Shown one piece after another: positions 8,066 through 16,723 of a stretch of DNA of 38,341 bases. The stretch comes from Flavobacteriaceae bacterium. Lineage in GTDB: Bacteria > Bacteroidota > Bacteroidia > Flavobacteriales > Flavobacteriaceae. The notes below the pieces were generated by a model that saw only the letters and a list, made by a program, of their open reading frames with translations, ran no database searches and had not been told where the DNA came from. The position numbers and the translations under genes are program-made. The first letter of the stretch is position 1, and every line of letters starts with the position of its first letter. The stretch spans positions 1-38,341 of the forward strand of contig CANGTL010000024.1 of NCBI GenBank assembly GCA_947456815.1, read 5' to 3'.

Positions 8066-9415
8066 ATGAGCACTTTCGAACAATTCAATCTACCAAAATC
8101 GGTTCAAAAAGCCATCGATGAATTAGGTTTTACAACACCCACGCCAATACAAGAAAAATCATTTTCTGTAATCATGTCAGGACGCGATATGATGGGCATT
8201 GCTCAGACTGGCACAGGTAAAACTTTTGCCTACTTATTGCCACTTCTGAAACTTTACAAATTTACACCAACACATACTCCAAAAATTGTCATCTTGGTAC
8301 CAACACGTGAATTGGTGGTTCAAGTGGTTGAAGAAGTTGAAAAACTAACCCAATATATGTCCGTTCGAACATTGGGAATTTATGGTGGAGTAAACATCAA
8401 TACGCAAAAAACAGCAGTATATCAGGGAACCGACATTCTTGTTGGAACACCAGGAAGAACGATGGACTTAGCCCTAGACAATGTGATTCGCTTCGACGAA
8501 ACTTCGAAGTTGGTGATTGACGAATTTGACGAAATGTTAAATTTGGGTTTCCGCCCACAATTGACTTCCATCTTAGCGATGATGAAACCAAAACGTCAAA
8601 ACATTCTTTTTTCCGCCACCATGACGGATGAAGTTGACGCAGTTCTCAACGACTTTTTCGATTTTCCTGAAGAAGTGAGCCTTGCCGCCTCTGGAACTCC
8701 GTTAACTAATATTACCCAATTTTCTTATAAAGTTCAAAATTTCAATACAAAAATTAACTTGTTGAAACACCTGCTTTCTGAAAACGAAAATATGAGTCGT
8801 GTTTTGATTTTCGTAAACAACAAGAAAATATCGGATATGCTTCACGAAAGTATAGAGGAAGATTTTGAAGGCCAATTTGGTGTGATTCACTCCAACAAAT
8901 CGCAGAATTATCGTCTCCAGACAATGGCTTCATTTCAAGAAGGAAATCTTCGAGGCATCACCACCACCGACATCATGGCGCGTGGTTTAGATATTTCAGA
9001 CATCACGCACGTGATCAATTTTGAAATGCCCGAATTTCCTGAATTGTATATGCATCGAATTGGTCGAACTGGTCGAGCCGATGCTACCGGAACCGCTATT
9101 AGCTTCTATACTGCAAGAGAAGAAGAATTTAAATTGGAAGCCGAAGTTCTGATGAATTTAGAAATTGAAAACATAGACTTCCCCGAAGAAGTCGAAGTTT
9201 CTCTCAAGTTGATTGGTCCAGAAAAAGACAAACAACCAATTAAGTTTTTACTCAAGAAACCAAAATTAGAGGGCGAAGGTGCTTTTCACGACAAAGCGAA
9301 AAAGAACAAGAAAGTCAATCTCGGTGGACCTTCTAAAACAAAAAAGAAAACCTCTGGTTCCGTCAATAGAAATATGTTGAAGACGAGGGACAAGAAAAGA
9401 AAAGACAAGAAATAA
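8066..9415 (+). CDS. DEAD-box family ATP-dependent RNA helicase (with DEFD motif II)
   Basis: This 449-residue RNA helicase probably acts in ribosome assembly or cold-shock RNA unwinding. The motifs are in order: Q motif TTPTPIQ (23-29), I AQTGTGKT (46-53), Ia PTREL (79-83), Ib TPGR (128-131), II DEFD (152-155), III SAT (183-185), V TTDIMARGLDI and VI HRIGRTGRA. Motif II reads DEFD rather than DEAD; the catalytic Asp and Glu are kept. The C-terminal tail of about 60 residues is very Lys-rich, as in helicases that bind rRNA. The stop codon lies in the first unit of a 7-bp tandem repeat. It is probably a single-gene transcript. Confidence 0.93.
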   Translation: MSTFEQFNLPKSVQKAIDELGFTTPTPIQEKSFSVIMSGRDMMGIAQTGTGKTFAYLLPLLKLYKFTPTHTPKIVILVPTRELVVQVVEEVEKLTQYMSVRTLGIYGGVNINTQKTAVYQGTDILVGTPGRTMDLALDNVIRFDETSKLVIDEFDEMLNLGFRPQLTSILAMMKPKRQNILFSATMTDEVDAVLNDFFDFPEEVSLAASGTPLTNITQFSYKVQNFNTKINLLKHLLSENENMSRVLIFVNNKKISDMLHESIEEDFEGQFGVIHSNKSQNYRLQTMASFQEGNLRGITTTDIMARGLDISDITHVINFEMPEFPELYMHRIGRTGRADATGTAISFYTAREEEFKLEAEVLMNLEIENIDFPEEVEVSLKLIGPEKDKQPIKFLLKKPKLEGEGAFHDKAKKNKKVNLGGPSKTKKKTSGSVNRNMLKTRDKKRKDKK

Positions 9416-9447
9416 TTGATAATTGATAATTGACAATTGATAATTGA
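9413..9447 (+). repeat. 7-bp tandem repeat (TAATTGA x5)
   Basis: Five consecutive copies of TAATTGA occur, the fourth reading CAATTGA. The helicase stop codon TAA is the first three bases of the first unit. No other signal was seen in the 105-base gap before the next gene. Confidence 0.85.
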
Positions 9448-9520
9448 TTATTATTTTTGAAAATTGAAAAATCACTGAACTCCACGACAATTAAATCCTG
9501 TGAAGTAAACTAAATTAAGC

Positions 9521-11449
9521 ATGCAATTCAAACATCCGGAAATTCTCTACTTCCTTTTTTTATTGATTATTCCGATATTGGTTCACTTGTTTCAATTGCG
9601 TCGATTCAAAAAAGAATATTTCACTAATGTTCGTTTCTTAAAGGAGATTTCTATTCAGACTAGAAAGAGTTCAAAAATCAAAAAATGGTTACTATTAGCG
9701 ACAAGATTACTACTATTAACTTTCATCATACTCGCATTCGCACAACCTTTTATCGCTGCTAAAGACAACAAGAATAGCAACAACGAACTGTATTTCGTTT
9801 TAGATAATTCCTACAGCATGCAAGCCAAAGGACAAAAAGGCGCTTTGCTAAAAAGAGCAGTCGAAGACTTATTGGAACACGCACCAGCAAATCAGACTTT
9901 CTCTTTGATAACCAATTCTGAAACATTTTGGAATACCGATATCAAATCGATACAAAAGGAATTGCAAAATCTTTCGTTTAGTCCGCTTTCTTTTCAGTTT
10001 GAAAGTGCGATGGCAAAAATAAAATCACATCCATCAAATCTGAACAAAGATGTTGTTGTGATTTCTGACGCCATAGGATTAAAACCAAAACAACTAAAAA
10101 GTATTGACAAATCATGGAACACGATATTTGTCGTTCCAAAAGCTGAACAAAAAAACAATGTGGCTGTTGATAGTGTTTTTATCGAACAAACTTTAGATAA
10201 TTTTTATGAAATTGGAATTCATTTGACTTCTTATGGAGAGGAAAGGAAAGAATTTCCAATGGCTTTATATAACAAAGAAAAACTAATTGCGAAGACCATT
10301 TTCAAAATGGAATCGAAAGAAAAAACCGTGAAGTTTACCATTCCAAAAGATGATTTCAACGGTTATGCGAGTATCACAGACAACAGTTTAGCATACGACA
10401 ACACTTTGTATTTCAGCATTTCAAAACCAGAAAAAATTAATGTGCTAAGTATCGGAAATCCTATAAAAAGTGGATTTTTAAGTAGAATATACACAGCCAC
10501 CGAATTTAATTTCTCCAATTATGAACTATCCAATTTGGATTATAATCAATTGGAGAATCAAGATGCAATAATACTCAACGAATTGCCTGATATCCCGCAA
10601 GCGTTGCAAACTACGTTAAAGACTTTCGCCAGCAAAGGCGGCAATGTGATTTTCATCCCAGCTGAAGAAAATAGCATTTCAAATATCAATAGCTTTCTTG
10701 GCAATTTTGGTAAGATTCAGTTTCAAAATATACAGAAGAATCAGAAACTAATTACGAAAATTGCGTTCAACAATCCGGTTTTTAAATCGGTCTTTGAAAA
10801 ACAAGTTGTTAATTTTCAGTATCCAAAAACGAATAGTTCTTTTAGCCTCAGCTCGGCAAATCCTGCTATTTTGAGTTACGAAGATCAAAGTGCCTTTCTA
10901 ACTTCAATACAGAGTGATTTGTCTTCGGTTTATGTTTTTTCTGCATCTTTGAATAGAGAAAATTCGAACTTTCAAAATTCGCCATTGATCGTTCCCGCCT
11001 TCTACAATATGGCTCAAAGTGTTCAGAAAACTGGAATTTCATCAATGCTGATTGGAGAAAACAACGCCATTTTTTTGAATGCAACACTCAGTAAAGACGA
11101 TATTTTATCCATTAAAAATAAGGATGAAAATTTTATTCCTATCCAGCAAATACTAAATAATAAAGTAAAACTAACTTGTACGGATAAACCAGAAATCGCG
11201 GGCAATTACGGCATTTTTAAAACCAATGAATTGCTTAAGAATGTTAGCTTCAATTACAATCGAACAGAAAGTACTTTGACGGAAAATACAGAAAACTTGC
11301 TTGATGATTATACGCAAAAGGAAACTATATCGACAGTTTTTGATACCTTGCAGTTTGAAAGAACCAACAATGAAATTTGGAAATGGTTTGTTGCACTCAC
11401 ATTATTATTTTTGGTCCTTGAAGTACTCATTCAAAAATTTGTAAAATGA
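9521..11449 (+). CDS. BatA-domain / von Willebrand factor A membrane protein
   Basis: This 642-residue protein begins with the BatA N-terminal module: a membrane helix (about 7-24), a short basic loop with HLFQLRRFKKEYFTNVRFL, and a second helix (about 56-78). It is followed by a periplasmic vWA-like domain with a MIDAS start Asp95-x-Ser97-x-Ser99 (LDNSYSM). A long extracytoplasmic region follows, and a final helix lies near 616-638. The architecture matches the BatA-domain proteins of Flavobacteria, thought to act in envelope stress tolerance or protein complexes with MoxR-type ATPases, none of which is nearby. It overlaps the downstream dihydroorotase-like gene by ATGA, so the two are translationally coupled. 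Confidence 0.9.
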   Translation: MQFKHPEILYFLFLLIIPILVHLFQLRRFKKEYFTNVRFLKEISIQTRKSSKIKKWLLLATRLLLLTFIILAFAQPFIAAKDNKNSNNELYFVLDNSYSMQAKGQKGALLKRAVEDLLEHAPANQTFSLITNSETFWNTDIKSIQKELQNLSFSPLSFQFESAMAKIKSHPSNLNKDVVVISDAIGLKPKQLKSIDKSWNTIFVVPKAEQKNNVAVDSVFIEQTLDNFYEIGIHLTSYGEERKEFPMALYNKEKLIAKTIFKMESKEKTVKFTIPKDDFNGYASITDNSLAYDNTLYFSISKPEKINVLSIGNPIKSGFLSRIYTATEFNFSNYELSNLDYNQLENQDAIILNELPDIPQALQTTLKTFASKGGNVIFIPAEENSISNINSFLGNFGKIQFQNIQKNQKLITKIAFNNPVFKSVFEKQVVNFQYPKTNSSFSLSSANPAILSYEDQSAFLTSIQSDLSSVYVFSASLNRENSNFQNSPLIVPAFYNMAQSVQKTGISSMLIGENNAIFLNATLSKDDILSIKNKDENFIPIQQILNNKVKLTCTDKPEIAGNYGIFKTNELLKNVSFNYNRTESTLTENTENLLDDYTQKETISTVFDTLQFERTNNEIWKWFVALTLLFLVLEVLIQKFVK

Positions 11450-12705
11450 ATTTAATTGTCAGAGCTGCTAAAATAATTGATTCGAAAAGTCCCTTTAACA
11501 ATCAGATTGTAGATTTGTTAATTGAAGATGGAACAATAAAAAAAATCGGTACTTCGATAGTAAATTCGGCTAATTTCTATGAACTAAAACTTGAAAACCT
11601 TCACCTTTCGCAAGGTTGGTTTGATTCAAGCGTGTGCTTCGGTGAGCCGGGATTTGAAGATTGCGAAACCATCGAAAACGGGTTATTAGTTGCCGCCAAA
11701 AGTGGATTTACTGCTGTGGCTTTGCAACCAAATACACTTCCGATTATCGACAATCAATCGCAAGTACATTTCGTTCAGTCGAAAGCAAATAATGCCGCAA
11801 CCCAACTCTACCCTATTGGAGCTTTAACCAAAGAAAGTTTAGGAAAAGATTTAGCTGAAATGTACGACATGAAAAATGCGGGAGCCATCGCTTTTGGTGA
11901 CTATAATAAAAGTGTCGGCAACGCGAACCTGCTAAAAATAGCCTTGCAATACACACAAGATTTTGATGGATTGGTCATTGCGTTTTCGCAGGATTCAGAC
12001 CTGAAAGGAAATGGAGTTGCCAATGAAGGCGAAGTTTCAACACAATTGGGATTGAAAGGAATTCCAGCCATTGCCGAAGAATTGCAAGTTGCTCGAAATT
12101 TGTTTTTATTAGAATATACTGGTGGGAAATTGCATATTCCGACCATTTCTACAGAGAAATCGGTATCACTGATCAAAGAAGCCAAATCGAAAGGAATACA
12201 AGTTACTTGCAGTGTCGCGGTGCATCATTTGGCAATGACCGATGAAAAATTACACGGGTTTGACACAAGATATAAAGTAGCGCCACCATTGCGAGCAGCG
12301 TCAGATAGCAAAGCGTTGTTGCAAGGCGTTTTAGATGGAACCATCGATATGATTACGTCTGACCATAATCCAATTGATATAGAACATAAAAAAATGGAAT
12401 TCGATTTTGCAAAAAACGGAACCGTTGGATTGGAAAGTGCATTTAGTGCGCTGTTGACATTATTACCATTAGAAACTATTATCGAAAAACTAACGTTTGG
12501 CAAGTCAGTTTTTGGGATTCAAGAGTCGACAATACAAGAGGGAAACACTGCCAACCTCAGCTTTTTCAATCCAGAAGGGAATTGGGTTTTTGACAAAGAA
12601 AACATCCTTTCTAAATCGAAGAACTCTGCCTTTCTTGGTAGCCAAATGAAAGGAAAAGCATACGGAATTTACAATCAAGGAAAATTAGTTTTATCTTATG
12701 AATAA
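11446..12705 (+). CDS. Dihydroorotase homologue lacking metal-binding histidines (probably non-catalytic)
   Basis: This 419-residue amidohydrolase-fold protein aligns with class I dihydroorotase of pyrimidine synthesis. Kept features are the FGEPGFED loop (65-72), PNTLP (95-99, substrate Asn96), AFGDYN (149-154, Asp152), VAPPLR (278-283) and SDHNP with Asp306. The HxH on strand 1 is replaced by Ser62-Val-Cys64, the His of HCED by Ser181, and the His of the HVST motif by Thr233. The substrate Arg next to the HxH is Gly66. With four metal ligands gone, catalysis is unlikely. Non-catalytic dihydroorotase homologues are known to scaffold aspartate transcarbamoylase in other bacteria; that role here is inference. 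It overlaps the genes on both sides. Confidence 0.9.
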   Translation: MNLIVRAAKIIDSKSPFNNQIVDLLIEDGTIKKIGTSIVNSANFYELKLENLHLSQGWFDSSVCFGEPGFEDCETIENGLLVAAKSGFTAVALQPNTLPIIDNQSQVHFVQSKANNAATQLYPIGALTKESLGKDLAEMYDMKNAGAIAFGDYNKSVGNANLLKIALQYTQDFDGLVIAFSQDSDLKGNGVANEGEVSTQLGLKGIPAIAEELQVARNLFLLEYTGGKLHIPTISTEKSVSLIKEAKSKGIQVTCSVAVHHLAMTDEKLHGFDTRYKVAPPLRAASDSKALLQGVLDGTIDMITSDHNPIDIEHKKMEFDFAKNGTVGLESAFSALLTLLPLETIIEKLTFGKSVFGIQESTIQEGNTANLSFFNPEGNWVFDKENILSKSKNSAFLGSQMKGKAYGIYNQGKLVLSYE

Positions 12706-13021
12706 CACAGTTGAAGAAGGAAAAACTGCTGCAATCACGAGTTATATTTTGATTGTTGGTGTCTTAATCGCCATGTCAATGAATTCAGAAAACAAGAATT
12801 CATTTGCTTCCTTTCATATTCGCCAAGCATTGGGATTAACGATTACGTTTCTTTCGCTAGGATTGCTTGTTAGCAATTTTGATAGTTTAATGATCTCTGC
12901 AACCATGTGGATTTTCGTGTCCATATTGTGGACATATGGTTTTTTTACAGCCATCAAGGGCGACATGAAACCGCTGCCACTATTAGGAAGTTTTTTTCAA
13001 AAGACATTTCACTTCCTTTAA
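12698..13021 (+). CDS. Small membrane protein, DUF4870-like
   Basis: This 107-residue protein has two or three membrane helices (about 11-27, 45-63, 68-87). The motif ASFHIRQALGL preceding a helix resembles the FH.RQA.. motif of DUF4870 (Tic20-like) membrane proteins. It has no known role. Its start overlaps the end of the dihydroorotase-like gene by 8 bases, so it is the third gene of the BatA operon. It is followed by 22 bases and a convergent gene. Confidence 0.8.
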   Translation: MNNTVEEGKTAAITSYILIVGVLIAMSMNSENKNSFASFHIRQALGLTITFLSLGLLVSNFDSLMISATMWIFVSILWTYGFFTAIKGDMKPLPLLGSFFQKTFHFL

Positions 13022-13043
13022 TAACAGCGAATAATTTTACAAT

Positions 13044-15956
13044 TTAGTGTTCGTTATTGATGTAAATCCAACCCGTTTTTGACGAACTACTGATAAAATC
13101 AATTACATAGTAGTATGTGGCGTCTGGTAGTATATTTCCGCTATCGTCTTGTCCGTGCCATTCTTCTGTATAGTTATTTCTGCTGTAGACCTTCGTCCCA
13201 TATCGGTTGAAAATGGTGAGTTTCTCTACGTCTAATAATCGCAAATCAAAAAATTCATTCAAACCGTCATTATTAGGTGAAATCCCTTTTTGAATGCCGC
13301 AATAAACACTTTCTAAAGTAATCGACTTTGTTTTTGGACAGCCGTCCGCACTAGTAACGGTGATAGTAAATGTAATTGGCATCGTTTCACTAATCGTAGT
13401 ACTTTTCAAATAACTAGTGACATTAAAAATCGCATTATTTGCAATATTAGTGTTATTTGACTGCCAGTTGTATTGCGCGGAATTGCTATCGAAACTCTGC
13501 AAAGTTGGCAAGATTTCTAAAAATAACGTTCCGTTCTGACAGTATCTGATATGTTCAAAATCAAAATCATCAAAAACAATCAACTCCTTCGACGCAGGAT
13601 TGGCGCATTCTGAAGCATTTGGTGTAAAAAGATAAGTAGCCGTTTGCGTATTACTTAGTGAAGGCGACCAAGAACCAGTAATGCCATTAGATGAAGTAGT
13701 TGGAAATTCAAACTGCGAATCGGCAAAACAAATTGCATCAGCTAAAGAAAAAACAGGAGAAATTCTCGGTGTAACAGTAATTGTCATTGGCACCAAAAGC
13801 GCACAGGCATCAGTTGGTGTAAAAGTATAGGTTGTCGTAACTGTATTGTTTATGGGAGGCGACCAAATTCCAGAAATACCATTCGACGAAATAGCCGGCA
13901 ACGCTGCTAATACGTTCCCTTCGCATATAGGTGCTACTTGGATGAAGCTTGGTGTAGGCTTCGGATTAACAACAATGGTCATCGTAACTAAATCGATACA
14001 TGAGCCTCCATTAGGCGTAAAAGAATACGTTGTTGTTTGTAGGTTATTTGGTGCAGGAGACCAAGTTCCGACGATACCATTTAGTGACGTAAGCGGCAAT
14101 GGATTTAGTGCCGCGCCTTCGCAAATCGCTTCTATTTGAGTAAAAGTAGGAATGGTCGTAGACAATACTCCAATGGTCATCACGGCATTGGAAATACAAG
14201 TTCCTTGTATGGTTGGTGTAAAAGTATAGGTTGTTGTTGCAGCATTATTGATTGGCGGAGCCCAAGTACCGCTAATGCCGTTGGTTGACGTTGTCGGCAG
14301 CGCATTTAACGTTGCTCCGGAACAAATTGATGCTACCTGCGTGAATAGAGGCGTGACATTATTACTAATACTGATGTTTGCAGATAAAGATAAAAAATTT
14401 GAACAGTCTCCGCTGCCTCCAAGAATGAATGTCAAGTTTATATTTTGATTAGCACTAGGGCCAGCCACGATAACTTGGACTGAGCCATTGGTACCGATTG
14501 TTGTCGTTTGCGTAGCGCCATTATTTAATTTGTAACTCACAATATCTCCAGGTGTTCCACTAATAACAAATACAGCGTCTGATCCTGGGCATATTGTTGG
14601 ACTAAGCGCAGACAGCGTTGGTTGCTCGCAAATCGTACCACAAACCGCAACAATTGGTGGTGTAATAAAATCGAAAGATTGTTGTACTTCAATCGTGGCT
14701 GTGCCATCTCCCATAGAGCCATCAATTCTATGTCCAACATAACCATATCTAACGCTACCTAATTTTATGACAGCTGTAGAATGTCCTCCAGCTTCTGTTT
14801 GCGTAATGACATCGGAACTTGTTATACCCGATGATAGATCCAAATAATTAAAGGATATACCTGTTCTTCCAATCATGCTGGCGCTATTCGACCCTGCGGT
14901 ATACATAAAACCTCCTTCTTTAATTATTGCAATACTTGGGTTTATGCCATCATGTTCATTGGCTGAAATCCATGCAGCATCATTAATGACGGAAGAATTG
15001 GGGTTTTTCGCGTTTACCCAACTTAATCTAGTAGTTGTTGATCGGTCTCCCAATTGTCCGTAAAAATTAAAGCCAAGGGAATACAACTTCTTATCTGTTC
15101 CCAGAACATAGTAAGAAGAATCCTGTTCATCACTAAGTGTGGCTTGAATCATCTTAATTCCTGGCATACCAGCTGGCAATATCATCTGTGTAGCAAAATT
15201 TCTTGTTGTCGCAATTGTGCCATCACCTAAATAAGTTCCACTACCCCAAGTCCATAAAGAACCATCAGCCTTTAATGCAAAACCAACTGCAGAATTTCCT
15301 CTTGTTACAATGACATTGCTGAGCGGTGTAGTAGCATCTTGCATGACTTTTGACCATTGCATTGCGCTCCCAGTCGCACCATTTCCTCTCACCTGAGTAT
15401 TTTGTGACAATACATATACTTCACCTGAACAGGTAGTAAGAATTATTGTACGAGTTGTCGCAAATAGCATTTTAATCTGATCGGGATTTACGGTCTCCGG
15501 TAAACCATCTGCTTTCCCATCAACAGTTAATCTCTTGAATTGAGGTGAAGTTGTTATTTGATTACTAATTACTGCCTGTTCATATCCTCCGGCAAATAAA
15601 CCATCAGAAGTTAAAACAATAAGTTGCGAAACTGTACCATCTGAACCAACAGCAATTTTGTATATGGTTCCCGTTAAATTAGGGTAATTAGTACTATTTA
15701 CCGACAATGGAGATAAAGCGGCAGAAGTACCATTTTGTTTCATATTGGCTCCCCAAACTCTCCATTCGCCATTTGGTTCTTTTATAAACGTTGAATGAAA
15801 ACAAGACCCCATATTGTCATAGGCAATGTTTGTTGCATCATCATTCGAATACAATCCGGTGTTTCCATTACAAAATTCCGAGCCGCCACATTGTGCTAAT
15901 ACTGAATTTGGGAAAGTAAAAATAAAAATTACGGCTAGTAAATAAATATACTTCAT
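13044..15956 (-). CDS. Secreted RCC1-like/Ig-repeat surface protein with gliding-motility C-terminal domain
   Basis: This 970-residue protein begins with a Sec signal peptide (about 1-21, ending VLAQ). Residues about 50-435 carry RCC1-like propeller repeats (ALKADGSLWTWGSG, YSLGFNFYGQLGD, GYVGHRIDGSMGDGTA). A PKD/Ig-like linker (445-530) and four tandem 65-residue repeats (535-796) follow, each with IC.G....LP..S.NGI.G.W.P and TYTFTP. Last comes a gliding motility-associated C-terminal domain (about 888-968: ISPNNDGLNE, FNRYGTKVY, DATYYYVIDF, KTGWIYI). This domain (TIGR04131 type) marks type IX secretion and cell-surface attachment. It is likely a surface adhesin-like protein; its ligand is unknown. 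It starts 2 bases after the upstream secreted-protein gene, with which it forms an operon. Confidence 0.9.
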   Translation of the reverse strand: MKYIYLLAVIFIFTFPNSVLAQCGGSEFCNGNTGLYSNDDATNIAYDNMGSCFHSTFIKEPNGEWRVWGANMKQNGTSAALSPLSVNSTNYPNLTGTIYKIAVGSDGTVSQLIVLTSDGLFAGGYEQAVISNQITTSPQFKRLTVDGKADGLPETVNPDQIKMLFATTRTIILTTCSGEVYVLSQNTQVRGNGATGSAMQWSKVMQDATTPLSNVIVTRGNSAVGFALKADGSLWTWGSGTYLGDGTIATTRNFATQMILPAGMPGIKMIQATLSDEQDSSYYVLGTDKKLYSLGFNFYGQLGDRSTTTRLSWVNAKNPNSSVINDAAWISANEHDGINPSIAIIKEGGFMYTAGSNSASMIGRTGISFNYLDLSSGITSSDVITQTEAGGHSTAVIKLGSVRYGYVGHRIDGSMGDGTATIEVQQSFDFITPPIVAVCGTICEQPTLSALSPTICPGSDAVFVISGTPGDIVSYKLNNGATQTTTIGTNGSVQVIVAGPSANQNINLTFILGGSGDCSNFLSLSANISISNNVTPLFTQVASICSGATLNALPTTSTNGISGTWAPPINNAATTTYTFTPTIQGTCISNAVMTIGVLSTTIPTFTQIEAICEGAALNPLPLTSLNGIVGTWSPAPNNLQTTTYSFTPNGGSCIDLVTMTIVVNPKPTPSFIQVAPICEGNVLAALPAISSNGISGIWSPPINNTVTTTYTFTPTDACALLVPMTITVTPRISPVFSLADAICFADSQFEFPTTSSNGITGSWSPSLSNTQTATYLFTPNASECANPASKELIVFDDFDFEHIRYCQNGTLFLEILPTLQSFDSNSAQYNWQSNNTNIANNAIFNVTSYLKSTTISETMPITFTITVTSADGCPKTKSITLESVYCGIQKGISPNNDGLNEFFDLRLLDVEKLTIFNRYGTKVYSRNNYTEEWHGQDDSGNILPDATYYYVIDFISSSSKTGWIYINNEH
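13569..14354 (-). repeat. Four tandem ~196-bp repeats coding for Ig-like units
   Basis: Within the 970-residue surface protein, units at 14157-14354, 13959-14156, 13767-13958 and 13569-13766 encode residues 535-600, 601-666, 667-730 and 731-796. They share LP.TS.NGI.G.W.P and T.TY.FTP at fixed spacing. The last unit is the most diverged. Such arrays change copy number by recombination. Confidence 0.8.
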
Positions 15957-15958
15957 TA

Positions 15959-16621
15959 TTAGTTGATTACTGGTTTGGTTAAAGAAACAGACTGAATTAG
16001 ACTGTTGGCATCAATGAAGTCAAACATAAGATAAGCGTTCTCAGTTACCAATCCCTTTAGTGCATACTGCAGCACATGATTTCCTTCTGGCAATTCCCCA
16101 AAACGATTGTCTAAAGTGGCAGTAATGTTAGTTCCGATACCGGCTGAATTGACCGATGTCATATTAAGCTTTGCCTCGCGATGATCAAATGTTTGAATAC
16201 TTACCGGAATACTTAGTACAATTCCTTCTGTACTTCTATTTTTTAAAATTGGTGAGGAGAAAAAGATCGCATCGGAATCAAAAATCATCTTGATGCGACT
16301 CACTTCAACGACAATTTCCTTGGGCAAATGTCTTTCTGTACAACTACCTTTTTGATGATTTTCCTTCTCTACCACTGCTATTGTGTAAATGCCTGGTTTT
16401 GAAAAGCTATAACTATTAATTTCATTTCCTTTTAAATGAACTTTATGCGAATCATTGGAAAAATAAAAATGCGTGTCCTTCGAAACTTCACCTAAATTTA
16501 TCTTCTCATTATAAGAAATCACCATTCGGTTTTGGGAATAAACGTTGGTTAAAAAGAGTAATGCAAAAACTGTTATGAGTACGCTATTTTTTAATTTGAA
16601 ATTTAAGATTAGTTTTGGCAT
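15959..16621 (-). CDS. Hypothetical secreted protein
   Basis: This 220-residue protein has an N-terminal signal peptide (basic start, hydrophobic core about 12-26, cleavage near VYSQ). The rest is beta-rich with no motif I recognise. It has a single pair of Cys-containing segments only around QKGSCTERHLP. It lies directly upstream of the RCC1/Ig-repeat surface protein gene, 2 bases apart on the same strand, so the two are probably made together and may act together at the cell surface. A perfect -7 element TATATTTG lies 23 bases upstream on the minus strand. Confidence 0.75.
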   Translation of the reverse strand: MPKLILNFKLKNSVLITVFALLFLTNVYSQNRMVISYNEKINLGEVSKDTHFYFSNDSHKVHLKGNEINSYSFSKPGIYTIAVVEKENHQKGSCTERHLPKEIVVEVSRIKMIFDSDAIFFSSPILKNRSTEGIVLSIPVSIQTFDHREAKLNMTSVNSAGIGTNITATLDNRFGELPEGNHVLQYALKGLVTENAYLMFDFIDANSLIQSVSLTKPVIN

Positions 16622-16644
16622 GTTTTGTTTGCTATTGATTTATT

Positions 16645-16652
16645 CAAATATA
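16645..16652 (-). promoter_or_regulatory. -7 element (TATATTTG on minus) for the surface-protein operon
   Basis: This is an exact TAnnTTTG match on the minus strand, 23 bases before the start at 16621. No TTG was found at the -33 distance. Confidence 0.45.
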
Positions 16653-16723
16653 TAGATAAGAAATGAATAATATGTGGTTTAAGAAAACAATACAATTAAT
16701 TTCAAAAAATTAATCTAAAATCA

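Noticed and set aside
13569..14354. Possible CRISPR array
   Set aside because: Repeat units are about 196 bp, in frame and protein-coding, with no short spacers.
13846..14448. Plus-strand open frames opposite the Ig-repeat region
   Set aside because: They are mirror frames of a repetitive coding region on the minus strand, with no start signal or protein-like pattern.
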